This document shows, one piece after another, positions 43,623-52,180 of a DNA stretch of 64,000 bases (its first letter is position 1; every line of letters starts with the position of its first letter). The DNA comes from Arthrobacter sp. ISL-28. GTDB taxonomy: Bacteria; Actinomycetota; Actinomycetes; Actinomycetales; Micrococcaceae. The stretch is from assembly GCF_018613875.1 (NCBI RefSeq), contig NZ_JAGGPJ010000010.1:62001-126000 (forward strand). The letters are read 5' to 3'. A program made the position numbers and the translations under genes. Below the pieces are notes generated by a model that worked only from the letters and a program-made list of their open reading frames with translations, ran no database searches and was not told the origin of the DNA.

Positions 43623-43693
43623 GCGTCCAGCACCGGTTTGGGGCGTCAGCCCGGCCTGCTTCCCAGGCTGGCACGGCTCGCTAGGCTGGCATC

Positions 43694-44827
43694 ATGAACC
43701 CCTCCGGCAGCCTGAACCCCAGCCCGCGGACCCTCGACGTCGAGAGCCTTTCCGGATTCGACCAGCTGGTCCGCGCCGGAGCCCGGACGATGCACGGCTG
43801 GCACGCGCAATCACTGGACCTGCGCGGCAGGGCTCCGGCGCTCGCTGCCTTGGACGCGGAAGGCGCCATCTTCCTGGGCTGCACGTTCGATCCCGGAGTG
43901 GAGGACTCGCTCCGCCGGCGGGGCGCCCTGATTTTTCCGAAGCTGGAGGGCGTGCCGTTCAACGCCTACCGCGGACAGCTCTACACGCCGCAGGAGCTCT
44001 ACGCCGGAATCCAACACACCCCGTATGAGGCAACGCCGGATGCGCTGGTGTACCAGTGGAGCATGCGGCCCGGCCAGCGGCACCGTCTCGACGCCACTCT
44101 GGCGGCCGCCCTGCACGACCACGCCATCGGCGATGCACTGGAGGAGCTGTCCCACACGGTCCTCGACGGCGGGCGCATGATCGTCGGCGTCATGGGTGGC
44201 CATGCAGCCCAGCGGGGGAGTGCGGGCTTTGCCGACGCTGCAAGGCTGGGCAGGCTTCTGGCCCGCGGCGGACGGACGGTGGCCACCGGGGGCGGACCGG
44301 GGGCCATGGAGGCGGCAAACCTCGGTGCCTACCTCAGTGAAATGCCAGAAAAAGATCTCCGGGAGGTCATCGCCGAACTGGCCGCTGTCCCCGGCTTCCG
44401 GCCCTCAGTGTCTGCGTGGGCACGTGCCGCGGCAGCCGTCGTCGAACGGTTTCCGGGCGGAACGCTGTCGCTGGGCATCCCCACCTGGTTTTACGGCCAC
44501 GAACCGCCCAACTACTTCGCGACCCACATCGCCAAGTACTTCGCCAACGCAATCCGGGAAGCCATACTCCTGGAGCTGTGCAAGGGCGGGATTGTGTTCC
44601 TGCCCGGGTCGGCCGGGACCATCCAGGAGATATTCCAGGATGCGTGCGAGAACTACTACGGCGCACCCGAAACCATGACACCCATGGTGCTGGTGGGCCG
44701 GGAGCATTGGGAACACCGGTATCCGGCCTGGCCCATGCTGCAAAGCCTGGCCGCCGGCAAGCCGATGGAGCAGCGGATCTTCCTGGTGGACAGCGTGGAG
44801 GAGGCGCTCGCGGTGCTGGGCACGTGA
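43694..44827 (+). CDS. LOG-family (TIGR00730-like) Rossmann protein
   Basis: 377 aa. The core holds VGVMGGHAAQRGS, the GGGPGAMEAANLGAYL phosphate-binding segment and LPGSAGTIQEIFQD. LOG enzymes hydrolyse nucleoside monophosphates to base and ribose phosphate; the usual PGGxGTxxE is here PGSAGTIQE, with Thr and Glu kept and one Gly replaced by Ser. About 150 residues precede the core, as in the larger PpnN-like forms. TAGGCT ends 6 nt before the ATG, so a leaderless mRNA is likely. Confidence 0.82.
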   Translation: MNPSGSLNPSPRTLDVESLSGFDQLVRAGARTMHGWHAQSLDLRGRAPALAALDAEGAIFLGCTFDPGVEDSLRRRGALIFPKLEGVPFNAYRGQLYTPQELYAGIQHTPYEATPDALVYQWSMRPGQRHRLDATLAAALHDHAIGDALEELSHTVLDGGRMIVGVMGGHAAQRGSAGFADAARLGRLLARGGRTVATGGGPGAMEAANLGAYLSEMPEKDLREVIAELAAVPGFRPSVSAWARAAAAVVERFPGGTLSLGIPTWFYGHEPPNYFATHIAKYFANAIREAILLELCKGGIVFLPGSAGTIQEIFQDACENYYGAPETMTPMVLVGREHWEHRYPAWPMLQSLAAGKPMEQRIFLVDSVEEALAVLGT

Positions 44828-44869
44828 CCGCCGCTGCCCGCAGATGAAGCACTTGGGGGCACTTGCCGC

Positions 44870-45877
44870 TTACAGGTCCTTCCGGCAGGGGGCCTTGCTC
44901 AGCGCCTGCAGGCCGTTGAGATCCCCAGCGGCCAGGCCGTCAGGCGTGCCGATCTCGGGGTACATCAGCTGGACGGGGTCGTCCACGTGCTCAAGGCCCA
45001 TGACGTGGCCGAGTTCGTGCAGGATGACGGCGGTGGCGTAGCCGGTCCCGTCAATGCGGTGCAGCTCCGCGCCAATCTGTGGCGCGTCGAGTTCGAGGCT
45101 GCCGGTGACGAAGCTCTTGGGACCGTCCCCAAAGCTGAAGTGCGTGCTGCCTCCCGTGCCGATGATCTGCCCCTTGAGCTTGGGGGCTGCCTCGGGGGTC
45201 GTCCAGCTGATGAGCAGCGGCGCCCACCTCTCTCCATACGTTCCGGGCTGGTACGGGGAGCGCTGGGCCGACGGCTGCTCGTCGGTGGCGCCGTCGTTGA
45301 CGAACCGGATACCCGTCGCGCGCGAAATGGTCCGGATAGCGTCGTGAACCAGCCCGGCCGCGCCTTCCGGGGCAAGGTCAGCGTTCACGACATAGTGCAG
45401 CGGCCGGCACGGTGAATAGCCGACCGGCGTGCCGTCGTCGTTCGTGGCCAGGAACTTATACGAATCGCTCTGGTTCGGCGGCGCCTCCGGTGTTCCGAGC
45501 GGTTCGTCCGCTTCCTCGAGACCGGGTGGCGGTGCGAGCTCGCTGCGGTCGGCCGCCCCGGCCTGTGAGCCTGGCTCCCCGGCGTGCCCGGTGTTGCCGG
45601 GGTGTGCAGGCGTACCCGTCTTAGGATCTTCACTGCCGGCGCCCAGACGGAACTCCAGCAGGCCGGCGAGCCGGGGATCCCAGTAGGCGAGCCCGGTCGC
45701 CACGAAGGCGGCACAGGCCATGACGGCGATGAGGACCAGACTGCGGATGAACCGGCTGGCGGCGCGCGCGGATCCGGAATGGCGTGGATGCATGCGGTGG
45801 CGGTGCCCGCTGTTCCCGTTCCGGGGTTCGCCGGAGGATACGGGTGCGCGGGTGCCTTCCCCGCTCGGCTCCTCCAC
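44870..45877 (-). CDS. Membrane-anchored matrixin-like metalloprotease
   Basis: 335 aa from GTG 45877 (GGAG 8 nt upstream). A basic N-terminus and one membrane helix (about residues 44-63) anchor it outside the cell. A Pro/Gly/Glu-rich linker follows. The catalytic part has HELGHVMGLEH and the Met-turn LMYPEIG, the full metzincin pattern HExxHxxGxxH. Substrate unknown; a housekeeping or cell-wall role is possible. It follows the VIT1-like gene by 40 bp on the same strand. Confidence 0.88.
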   Translation of the reverse strand: MEEPSGEGTRAPVSSGEPRNGNSGHRHRMHPRHSGSARAASRFIRSLVLIAVMACAAFVATGLAYWDPRLAGLLEFRLGAGSEDPKTGTPAHPGNTGHAGEPGSQAGAADRSELAPPPGLEEADEPLGTPEAPPNQSDSYKFLATNDDGTPVGYSPCRPLHYVVNADLAPEGAAGLVHDAIRTISRATGIRFVNDGATDEQPSAQRSPYQPGTYGERWAPLLISWTTPEAAPKLKGQIIGTGGSTHFSFGDGPKSFVTGSLELDAPQIGAELHRIDGTGYATAVILHELGHVMGLEHVDDPVQLMYPEIGTPDGLAAGDLNGLQALSKAPCRKDL

Positions 45878-45917
45878 TACGGCGTCTCCGGGAAGCGGAG
45901 GCCTCCCCGATGCCGCG

Positions 45918-47066
45918 TCATGCGATTACGGCGCCGAACGCCATGCCCAGCAGGTAGGTGACGCCGGCGGCGCCCAGGCCGATGGCCAGCTGACGAAGAC
46001 CCCGGGTCAGCGGAGAAGTGCCGGACAGCAGGCCGACAATGCCGCCGGTTGCCAGCAGGGCAATGCCGACCAGCACTGCGGCCACCACCAGGGCGCCGGT
46101 GCCGGTCATGCCGAAGAGGAAAGGGATGATGGGCACGATCGCGCCGGAGGCGAAGAAACAGAAGCTGGACAGTGCCGCACCCCAGGCGGTGCCCACCGCC
46201 TCGTGCTCGTCCGCCGCCCGGGGGAGTTCAGGCTGGAGCGAGAGGCTCGGATCGCAGTCGCAGCTGAAGAGGCCCATCCGTTCCGCCACCCGGTGCTCGG
46301 CGGCTTCCCGGGACATGCCCCGGGCCAGGTACACGAGCAGGAGTTCGTTGTGCTCAATATCCAGCTGCGGCGCCGCGGCGAGGGTCACCTGGGTGGGCCG
46401 GGTGGCGGCGAGGAGCTCACGCTGCGAACGGACGGAAACGAATTCACCCGCACCCATGGAGAATGCGCCGGCCAGCAGGCCCGCGATGCCGCTCAGCAGG
46501 ACCACGGTGCTGGTCACGCCCGTGGCGGCCATGCCCATCACGAGCGACAGGTTGCTGACCAGTCCATCGTTGGCGCCGAAAACGGCCGCCCTGAAGGTGC
46601 CTGCCAGCCGGTTGCGGCCGCGGGTGGCCAGGCCGCGCACCACTTCCTCATGGATCTGTTCGTCCGCTGCCATGGCCGGTGTCGCGGATGGATCCCTGGT
46701 ATAGGGGGAGCGTCCCTCAGCGCGTTGCGCCAGTGCCAGCACGAAAACCGATCCGAAGTGCCGGGCGAGGAAGCCCAGCAGCCGGCTGCGGGCGGAGGCG
46801 CGGCGGGGCTTTCCCGCCTGTCCGCCGAGGAGCTTTAGCCAGTGTGCCTCGTGGCGGCCTTCGGCCTCGGCCAGGGCCAGGAGGATGGCGCGTTCTTCGC
46901 CGGTGCGGCTCTGCGCGAGATCCCGGTAGACGGCAGCCTCGGCTCGTTCGTCGGCCAAGTACTGACGCCAGCGTTTGACGTCGGCCGCGCTCGGGGTGGT
47001 TCCGGATGAGGCGTCTACACCGGCGGCGGTTTCGCTGAGGGGGTCAAATTTTGCGTGCTGCGACAC
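45918..47066 (-). CDS. Ferritin-like/VIT1-CCC1 fusion transporter
   Basis: 382 aa. Residues about 28-85 form a ferritin-like helix pair (YLADERAEAAVYRDLAQ and EAEGRHEAHW) with Glu/His metal ligands; about 165-380 is a five-helix VIT1/CCC1 domain (RAAVFGANDGLVSNLSLVMG, SMGAGEFVSVRSQREL). The family moves Fe or Mn out of the cytosol, and the ferritin-like part is thought to collect metal. The cytosolic helix region includes FSCDCDPS. Start ATG 47066. Divergent from the small acidic protein gene. Confidence 0.9.
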   Translation of the reverse strand: MSQHAKFDPLSETAAGVDASSGTTPSAADVKRWRQYLADERAEAAVYRDLAQSRTGEERAILLALAEAEGRHEAHWLKLLGGQAGKPRRASARSRLLGFLARHFGSVFVLALAQRAEGRSPYTRDPSATPAMAADEQIHEEVVRGLATRGRNRLAGTFRAAVFGANDGLVSNLSLVMGMAATGVTSTVVLLSGIAGLLAGAFSMGAGEFVSVRSQRELLAATRPTQVTLAAAPQLDIEHNELLLVYLARGMSREAAEHRVAERMGLFSCDCDPSLSLQPELPRAADEHEAVGTAWGAALSSFCFFASGAIVPIIPFLFGMTGTGALVVAAVLVGIALLATGGIVGLLSGTSPLTRGLRQLAIGLGAAGVTYLLGMAFGAVIA

Positions 47067-47226
47067 GGGAACTCCTGGACTCGATGAGGCATGCTTGGCC
47101 CCACTGCACGCCCAGCATACCCCGCAATTCCGGGGATTTTGGGCCGGTGGTCCTCAGTCGAAAGTTTAGGGAACCCGTAATTCTGCCGTTCTTTTAGGGG
47201 TTTCCGGCCAGCCTGCCGCGCGGCCC

Positions 47227-47255
47227 TTGACCCCCTGCAAGGGTGGTGTTCTGAT
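47227..47255 (+). promoter_or_regulatory. Candidate promoter of the small acidic protein gene
   Basis: TTGACC (47227-47232), 17 bp, TCTGAT (47250-47255). Start codon at 47313, so a leader of about 50 nt with SD GGAGG near 47300. Confidence 0.5.
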
Positions 47256-47312
47256 GAAAACGTGCCTCGCTGACGGAGGGCACGGAAGTTCAATCACACG
47301 GAGGTCTGCATT

Positions 47313-47546
47313 ATGAACACCACCGGATCACACCCCGAGCCCGACGCCCGCCGCACCATCGAATCCGATCCCGCCTATGACTTCGCCGAGGACGTGCCCG
47401 TGGACGAAGACTGGGATGCCGAAGATGAGTTCCTCGATTCCGAGGAACGGGTTGTGCCCGTCGCACCGCCCGCGGTGGACGAGGACGAGCGGGTAGTGGC
47501 GCTGGACGCGGACGAATTCCGTGACGACGAAGACTACGAAGCATAA
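47313..47546 (+). CDS. Small very acidic protein of unknown function
   Basis: 77 aa, 29 Asp/Glu against five Arg and no Lys. No hydrophobic core or signal, so likely unstructured in isolation. GGAGG 9 nt before ATG and a promoter-like pair upstream support expression. It lies alone between the VIT1-like gene (divergent) and a 25-bp perfect hairpin. It might buffer metals or bind a basic partner, but nothing in the sequence shows that. Confidence 0.8.
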   Translation: MNTTGSHPEPDARRTIESDPAYDFAEDVPVDEDWDAEDEFLDSEERVVPVAPPAVDEDERVVALDADEFRDDEDYEA

Positions 47547-47559
47547 CGCTCCACTCGCG

Positions 47560-47615
47560 TAACGCCCGACGGCGGTGCCTTCCCCTCGAAGGGAAGGCAC
47601 CGCCGTCGGGCGTTA
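47560..47615. terminator. 25-bp perfect hairpin between converging genes
   Basis: Arms 47560-47584 and 47591-47615 are perfectly complementary (outer end TAACGCCCGACGG); 6-nt loop. It is 13 nt after the acidic-protein stop and 47 nt after the symporter's last base on the other strand, so it may serve both. No T-run on either side. Confidence 0.85.
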
Positions 47616-47662
47616 AGTCGTGCGAGCCGATGGCTGTCCTGTCAAAAACCAGGGGTTGGCTG

Positions 47663-49186
47663 CTAGCTGGCCACGGCGGGAACCGGCACTTCCTCGGATT
47701 CCTGGCCAGCCACGCGCCGGTACCAGTTCCGCATGACAGATGGATCCGTGGGCTTGGTCAGCAGTGAGACGGCCACGTACACCAGGGCGGATGCCAGCAG
47801 ACCGAAGTAGATCGGTTCGTTGGCGAAGATTCCGTCCAGCGGGGCCTTCGCGTTGACTTCCAGGACGATCATGGTGCCGAGCGTGATCACTGAACCGACG
47901 GCCATCGATGCTGCTGCCGCCACTCCCGTGCCGCGCTTCCAGACGAGCCCGCCGAGGATCGCGACAAGCAGGCCGCCCACCAGGATGTCGTACGCGATGG
48001 TCAGCGCAGCGACCACGTCCTTGGTGATGATGGCGATGAGGATGGCAATGATGCCGAGCCCCAGCACCCACATGCGGTTTGCCTTGACGTCGTGCTCGGG
48101 ATTGTCCGAGTCGTCGGTGTTGATGGTCTTGCCGAACCAGCTGGCCACGAACGGGAGGACGTCGGCACGGGCTACCGTTGCCGCGGCAATCAGGGCGCCG
48201 GACGCGGTGGACATCATGGCTGCCACGGCGGCGGCAAGCACGAGGCCGCCGATGCCGACGGGCAGCAGGTTCTGCGCCACCTCGGCGTAAACGACATCCT
48301 TGCCGGCGGTGGCGACGTCGATGTCGGGCAGCGCGACGCGGGCGCCGAGGCCGATCAGTGCGCCGGCTGCGCCATAGAGGATGCAGTAGATTCCTGCCGT
48401 GGCGCCGCCCCAGCGGGCCACCCGGGGCGTCTTGGCGGTGAAGACGCGCTGCCAGATGTCCTGGCCGATCAGCAGGCCCAGGGTGTAGACGACGAAGTAC
48501 GTGATGATGGTTTGCAGGCCGATGCCATCGATCTGGAAGAAGCTGGCATCGACGCGGCTGCGGATGCCGTCGAGGCCGCCGGCCGCATTGAGCGTGAAGG
48601 GCAGCATGAGGATGAAGATGCCGACCGTCTTGATGATGAACTGGACCTGGTCGGCGAGGGTGATGGACCACATGCCGCCAATCGTGGAGTAGACCAGCAC
48701 GATGGCGCCGCCGATGGCGATGGCCAGCGCCCGGTCCCAGCCGAACAGCACCACGAAGATGGTGGCATAGGCTCCCGTGGACGTGGCGCAGAGCATCAGC
48801 GTGTACGCCAGCATGACGATGCCGGACGTCTGGGTGGCGTGGCTGCCGTAGCGGAGCGACAGCATCTGGGAGACGGTGTAGATCTTCAGCTTCTGGATGG
48901 TGCCGGCAAAGAGCAGGCTCAACGCCAGCACACCGGTCCCGATGGCCACCACGAGCCACATGCCCGAGATGCCGAACTTGTAGCCGAGTCCCACGCCGCC
49001 CACTGTCGAGGCACCGCCAAGGACGACGGCCGCCATGGTCCCCGTGTAGAGGAAGGGCCCGAGCCTGCGCCCGGCCACGAGGAAGTCACTGTTGTTCCTG
49101 GTGCGGGACTTGCCCCACCAGCCGAAGGCCAGCATCGCGGCCAGGTACGCCACCACGATGGCGATATTGACGATATTTGCATCCAT
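47663..49186 (-). CDS. Sodium:solute symporter family transporter
   Basis: 507 aa from ATG 49186 (AAGGAG upstream), about 13 helices. ADQVQFIIKTVGIFILMLP and LADPVQ-like segments, and GKSRTRNNSDFLVAGRRLGPF after helix 1, are SSS-family features. Upstream in-frame residues to 49354 are promoter sequence. It is divergent from the XRE-cupin regulator and 1.9 kb from the ureohydrolase/ThDP operon. A guanidino compound, amino acid or polyamine is a plausible substrate by context only. Confidence 0.9.
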   Translation of the reverse strand: MDANIVNIAIVVAYLAAMLAFGWWGKSRTRNNSDFLVAGRRLGPFLYTGTMAAVVLGGASTVGGVGLGYKFGISGMWLVVAIGTGVLALSLLFAGTIQKLKIYTVSQMLSLRYGSHATQTSGIVMLAYTLMLCATSTGAYATIFVVLFGWDRALAIAIGGAIVLVYSTIGGMWSITLADQVQFIIKTVGIFILMLPFTLNAAGGLDGIRSRVDASFFQIDGIGLQTIITYFVVYTLGLLIGQDIWQRVFTAKTPRVARWGGATAGIYCILYGAAGALIGLGARVALPDIDVATAGKDVVYAEVAQNLLPVGIGGLVLAAAVAAMMSTASGALIAAATVARADVLPFVASWFGKTINTDDSDNPEHDVKANRMWVLGLGIIAILIAIITKDVVAALTIAYDILVGGLLVAILGGLVWKRGTGVAAAASMAVGSVITLGTMIVLEVNAKAPLDGIFANEPIYFGLLASALVYVAVSLLTKPTDPSVMRNWYRRVAGQESEEVPVPAVAS

Positions 49187-49293
49187 GATGTTGGGGCTCC
49201 TTGGAGCTCTGGCAGCTTTGCGGCAACCCGGGGGAGGGCAGTTGGGTGCACGGGTTGCGCTGCTCGGAGGGGAAACTGAAGGGATTCGTTCCT

Positions 49294-49354
49294 GTTGCTT
49301 CGTAGGCAACAGTTGTTGCTTCAAAGCGTAGGCTGTGATCGGAGTAACAGTCAA
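49294..49354 (-). promoter_or_regulatory. Symporter promoter with repeat operators
   Basis: On the minus strand, TTGACT (49354-49349), 18 bp, TACGCT (49330-49325). Just downstream lie two direct copies of GTTGCTTC (plus-strand 49294-49301, 49315-49322; 21 bp apart) around a TAGGCAAC sequence (49303-49310). A repressor bound here would block initiation. TAGGCAAC recurs before the ureohydrolase gene. Confidence 0.5.
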
Positions 49355-49458
49355 GACGCAATCCTGTGTGACGGGCTACCTGCCGCATCTGATCAGCGGC
49401 GTGCCGCTAGTATGGCTCCAAAGATGGGGCCGAGCGGCCGGCCGTGAAAGGTTCGTAA

Positions 49459-50034
49459 ATGAAGGCACTTCCAGTTGAGCCGAGCAATGTTCCGGTTGCC
49501 ATCGGTTCAAGAATCCGTGCCGCACGACAGTCTCAGCGGCTCACGATTGAACAGGTGGCGGACGCCACCGGACTGACAAAAGGTTTCCTGAGCCGTGTGG
49601 AGCGGGACCTGACCTCGCCCTCGGTCGCGTCACTGGTGACTCTGTGCCAGGTCCTGTCCATCTCCATCGGCGATCTGTTCGCCGCGCCGGAAACCCACCT
49701 GACAAAGCGCGACGCCGGCCCCCGCATCTCGCTGGGCGGCGAAGGGATCGTTGAGCGGCTGCTGACCGCCCGCTCGGAGCGTCGGCTCCAAATCATCCAG
49801 GCTGTCATTGAGCCGCGCGGGCGCGGCGAGTCCGAGCTCTACGCTGTTGATTGCGACGTCGATGTGCTGCACGTCATTAAGGGCACCATCAAGCTCATCC
49901 TCACCAATGAGGAATACGAACTCCACAGCGGTGACACTGTCACCTTCCCGGGCCGAGAACCGCACACCTGGGCTAACCCCACGGATGAGTCCGTTGAGGT
50001 GCTGTGGGTCCTGGTTCCTGCCGCCAGCCGCTAA
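49459..50034 (+). CDS. XRE-cupin transcriptional regulator
   Basis: 191 aa. N-terminal HTH_3 domain (about residues 14-70; IGSRIRAARQSQRLTIEQVA, GLTKGFLSRVERDLTSPSV) and C-terminal cupin (about 105-185; DVLHVIKGTIKLILTNEEY, HSGDTVTFPGREPHTW). PuuR-like proteins with this layout control putrescine and amino-acid catabolism. It is divergent from the SSS symporter and precedes the lipoprotein and ureohydrolase genes. ATG after GAAAGG. Confidence 0.92.
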   Translation: MKALPVEPSNVPVAIGSRIRAARQSQRLTIEQVADATGLTKGFLSRVERDLTSPSVASLVTLCQVLSISIGDLFAAPETHLTKRDAGPRISLGGEGIVERLLTARSERRLQIIQAVIEPRGRGESELYAVDCDVDVLHVIKGTIKLILTNEEYELHSGDTVTFPGREPHTWANPTDESVEVLWVLVPAASR

Positions 50035-50152
50035 GGTCTGCTGGCCGGTCCCGCTTCTCCCGGTTGCGCAATCGTGACTGTTGCGTTGGAAACGCCGGCG
50101 TTACGATGAGCGCACGGTAGCGCTTCACCGGGCATTGCATATTGGGGGAAGC

Positions 50153-50968
50153 ATGGGCAGTCGCCAGCGCTTGTTTTTGTCCGCATCGATCGCCGTTGCC
50201 CTGGGGCTGAGTTCATGCGCAGCGGGGGGTTCCGGGCCCTCGGAGGCGTCTCCAGGTACAACCTCGCCGTCGGCTTCCGCGGCCCTGACGTCCACGCCGC
50301 CGGCCGCCCCCGCGGCCTCCTCGGCCGCCCCCTCTGCCCCCGCTTCCTCTCCAGTGGCGCCTCCCGCCGCGCCGTCCTTGACGCCGTCGCCCCAGTCGGT
50401 GGCGCCGTCGCCTCGGTCCGCCGTCCCGAATCCGACGCCTTCTGCTCGGGCAGCCCTGAAGAAGTTCACCTTTCCTGATGGGCATGTGTCCTTCTCGTAC
50501 CCCGCCGCCTGGACGGTGCGCGTCGTCCAGGCGCCCTACCTCGACGAAGCGGGCCGCCGCGCTTCCCGCGAGGCGATCCTCGCGGACGCTGCGGGCAACG
50601 ACCTGGTGTCCATTACCAGCGGCATGTACGGCGACGGCGCCGCGGGGCCCGTCGTACGAACGGTTCTGGACGCGGAGCCTGTGCCTGGCCTGGTGAACAC
50701 CGCCGGGGAGCAGGCCGCTTTCGGCTTCATCGCCGACGAAGTCTCCGGCTACTGGCATTTCTCCATGGGCATTCGCAGGGGTGAGGAGTTTAGTCCTGGC
50801 TTTGCAAGCTCCGGCTCGCCGCAGTTCCTGCTGCCCAATGGTGCGCTCGTGGCCAGGGTGATTTTCGAGGATGTGGCCTTTCCCAGCCTCGATGCGGCCA
50901 AGGCGTGGATGCGCACCGGGCAGTATGCCCAACTTCGGGCGCTCCTGCTGAGCGTCCGGTATGTATAG
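50153..50968 (+). CDS. Lipoprotein with Ala/Pro/Ser-rich linker
   Basis: 271 aa from ATG 50153 (GGGGGAA upstream). Lipobox LSSC (Cys22), then a low-complexity A/P/S linker (about 25-100) and a globular part that starts FTFPDGHVSFSYPAAW. The linker should lift the domain through the cell wall. The family is not recognised; the opening of the domain resembles the PsbP/Mog1-like fold of some actinobacterial lipoproteins. Not obviously linked to its neighbours. Confidence 0.8.
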   Translation: MGSRQRLFLSASIAVALGLSSCAAGGSGPSEASPGTTSPSASAALTSTPPAAPAASSAAPSAPASSPVAPPAAPSLTPSPQSVAPSPRSAVPNPTPSARAALKKFTFPDGHVSFSYPAAWTVRVVQAPYLDEAGRRASREAILADAAGNDLVSITSGMYGDGAAGPVVRTVLDAEPVPGLVNTAGEQAAFGFIADEVSGYWHFSMGIRRGEEFSPGFASSGSPQFLLPNGALVARVIFEDVAFPSLDAAKAWMRTGQYAQLRALLLSVRYV

Positions 50969-50999
50969 CTTCCGGATCTCGTAAACAGATGATGCACAT

Positions 51000-51011
51000 T
51001 AGGCAACTTTG
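51000..51011 (+). promoter_or_regulatory. Candidate regulator site before the ureohydrolase gene
   Basis: TAGGCAAC (51000-51007) followed by TTTG matches the sequence in the symporter promoter (49303-49310, followed by AGTTG). It is 54 bp before the start codon and next to a TATATGAT -10-like box. Confidence 0.4.
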
Positions 51012-51064
51012 AGTATATGATGGGTGTCACACCCACCTTTTATCCTCGAAGGAGAGGCGTTCCT

Positions 51065-52180
51065 TTGGAAGAGCTGCGCATCGAGGCCAACGGCAACCTT
51101 GGCCCCATCGATTCATCCCGTATTCCCCGCTATGCAGGAGCGGCCACCTATGCCCGGCTGCCCCGCCTGGACCAGGTGTCCAAGGCGGACATCACGGTGG
51201 TCGGTGTCCCCTTCGACTCCGGTGTTTCATACCGTCCCGGCGCACGGTTCGGCGCGAACCACGTCCGCGAAGCCAGCCGTCTGCTTCGCCCGTACAACCC
51301 GGCCTGGGATGTCAGCCCGTTTGAGAACTGCCAGGTGGCGGATGCCGGCGACATGGCCGTCAACCCGTTCAACATCAACGAGGCCATCGAGACCGTCCAG
51401 CAGAACGCCCTGGACCTGACTGCCGCCGGCAGCAAACTGATGACCCTCGGCGGGGACCACACCATCGCGCTCCCGCTGCTGCGCGCCGCGGCGGAACGTG
51501 CCGGCGGCCCGATCGCAATGCTGCACTTCGATGCCCACCTGGACACGTGGGACACCTATTTCGGCGCTGAATACACGCACGGCACCCCGTTCAGGCGGGC
51601 GGTCGAGGAGGGCATCCTGGACACTGAGGCCATCAGCCACATCGGCACCCGCGGTCCGCTGTACGGCAAGAAGGACCTCGACGACGACCACCGCTTCGGG
51701 TTCGGCATCGTCACCTCGGCCGACGTCTACCACCAGGGCGTCCTCGAGACCGTCGCCAAGGTGCGCGACCGCATCGGCAACCGCCCGCTGTATATCTCGG
51801 TAGACATCGACGTCCTGGACCCAGCCCACGCGCCCGGCACCGGCACCCCCGAAGCCGGCGGCATCACCAGCCGGGAACTCCTGGAAATCATCCGCGGCTT
51901 CCGCGGTATGAACCTCGTCGGAGCCGACGTCGTTGAAGTCGCCCCCGCGTACGACCACGCTGAAATCACCGGCGTGGCCGCCAGCCATGTCGCCTACGAA
52001 CTCGTCACTCTGATGGCGGACAACGCCGTCGAAGGCAAACGGTTCGGGGCAGACACAGGCTACGCCGCCCAGGCCTTAGGACAGGAAGTCCGCCGCCCGG
52101 CCGGGTTCTCGGCTTCCTCACCGCTGGCCGAGCCTGTCGACGCCACGACCAGCCATCAGGCCGCGGGGGCGCTCAAGTGA
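51065..52180 (+). CDS. Ureohydrolase (agmatinase/guanidinobutyrase type)
   Basis: 371 aa from TTG 51065; SD AAGGAGAGG upstream decides this over ATG 51017, which overlaps a -10 box. Dinuclear Mn site: [21 protein letters not shown] and [19 protein letters not shown], all intact. The family releases urea from agmatine, guanidinobutyrate or related compounds; sequence alone does not say which. It is coupled (GTGA) to a ThDP enzyme, which suggests guanidino-acid breakdown rather than polyamine synthesis. An unusually long C-terminal tail of about 40 residues follows the core. Confidence 0.88.
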   Translation: MEELRIEANGNLGPIDSSRIPRYAGAATYARLPRLDQVSKADITVVGVPFDSGVSYRPGARFGANHVREASRLLRPYNPAWDVSPFENCQVADAGDMAVNPFNINEAIETVQQNALDLTAAGSKLMTLGGDHTIALPLLRAAAERAGGPIAMLHFDAHLDTWDTYFGAEYTHGTPFRRAVEEGILDTEAISHIGTRGPLYGKKDLDDDHRFGFGIVTSADVYHQGVLETVAKVRDRIGNRPLYISVDIDVLDPAHAPGTGTPEAGGITSRELLEIIRGFRGMNLVGADVVEVAPAYDHAEITGVAASHVAYELVTLMADNAVEGKRFGADTGYAAQALGQEVRRPAGFSASSPLAEPVDATTSHQAAGALK

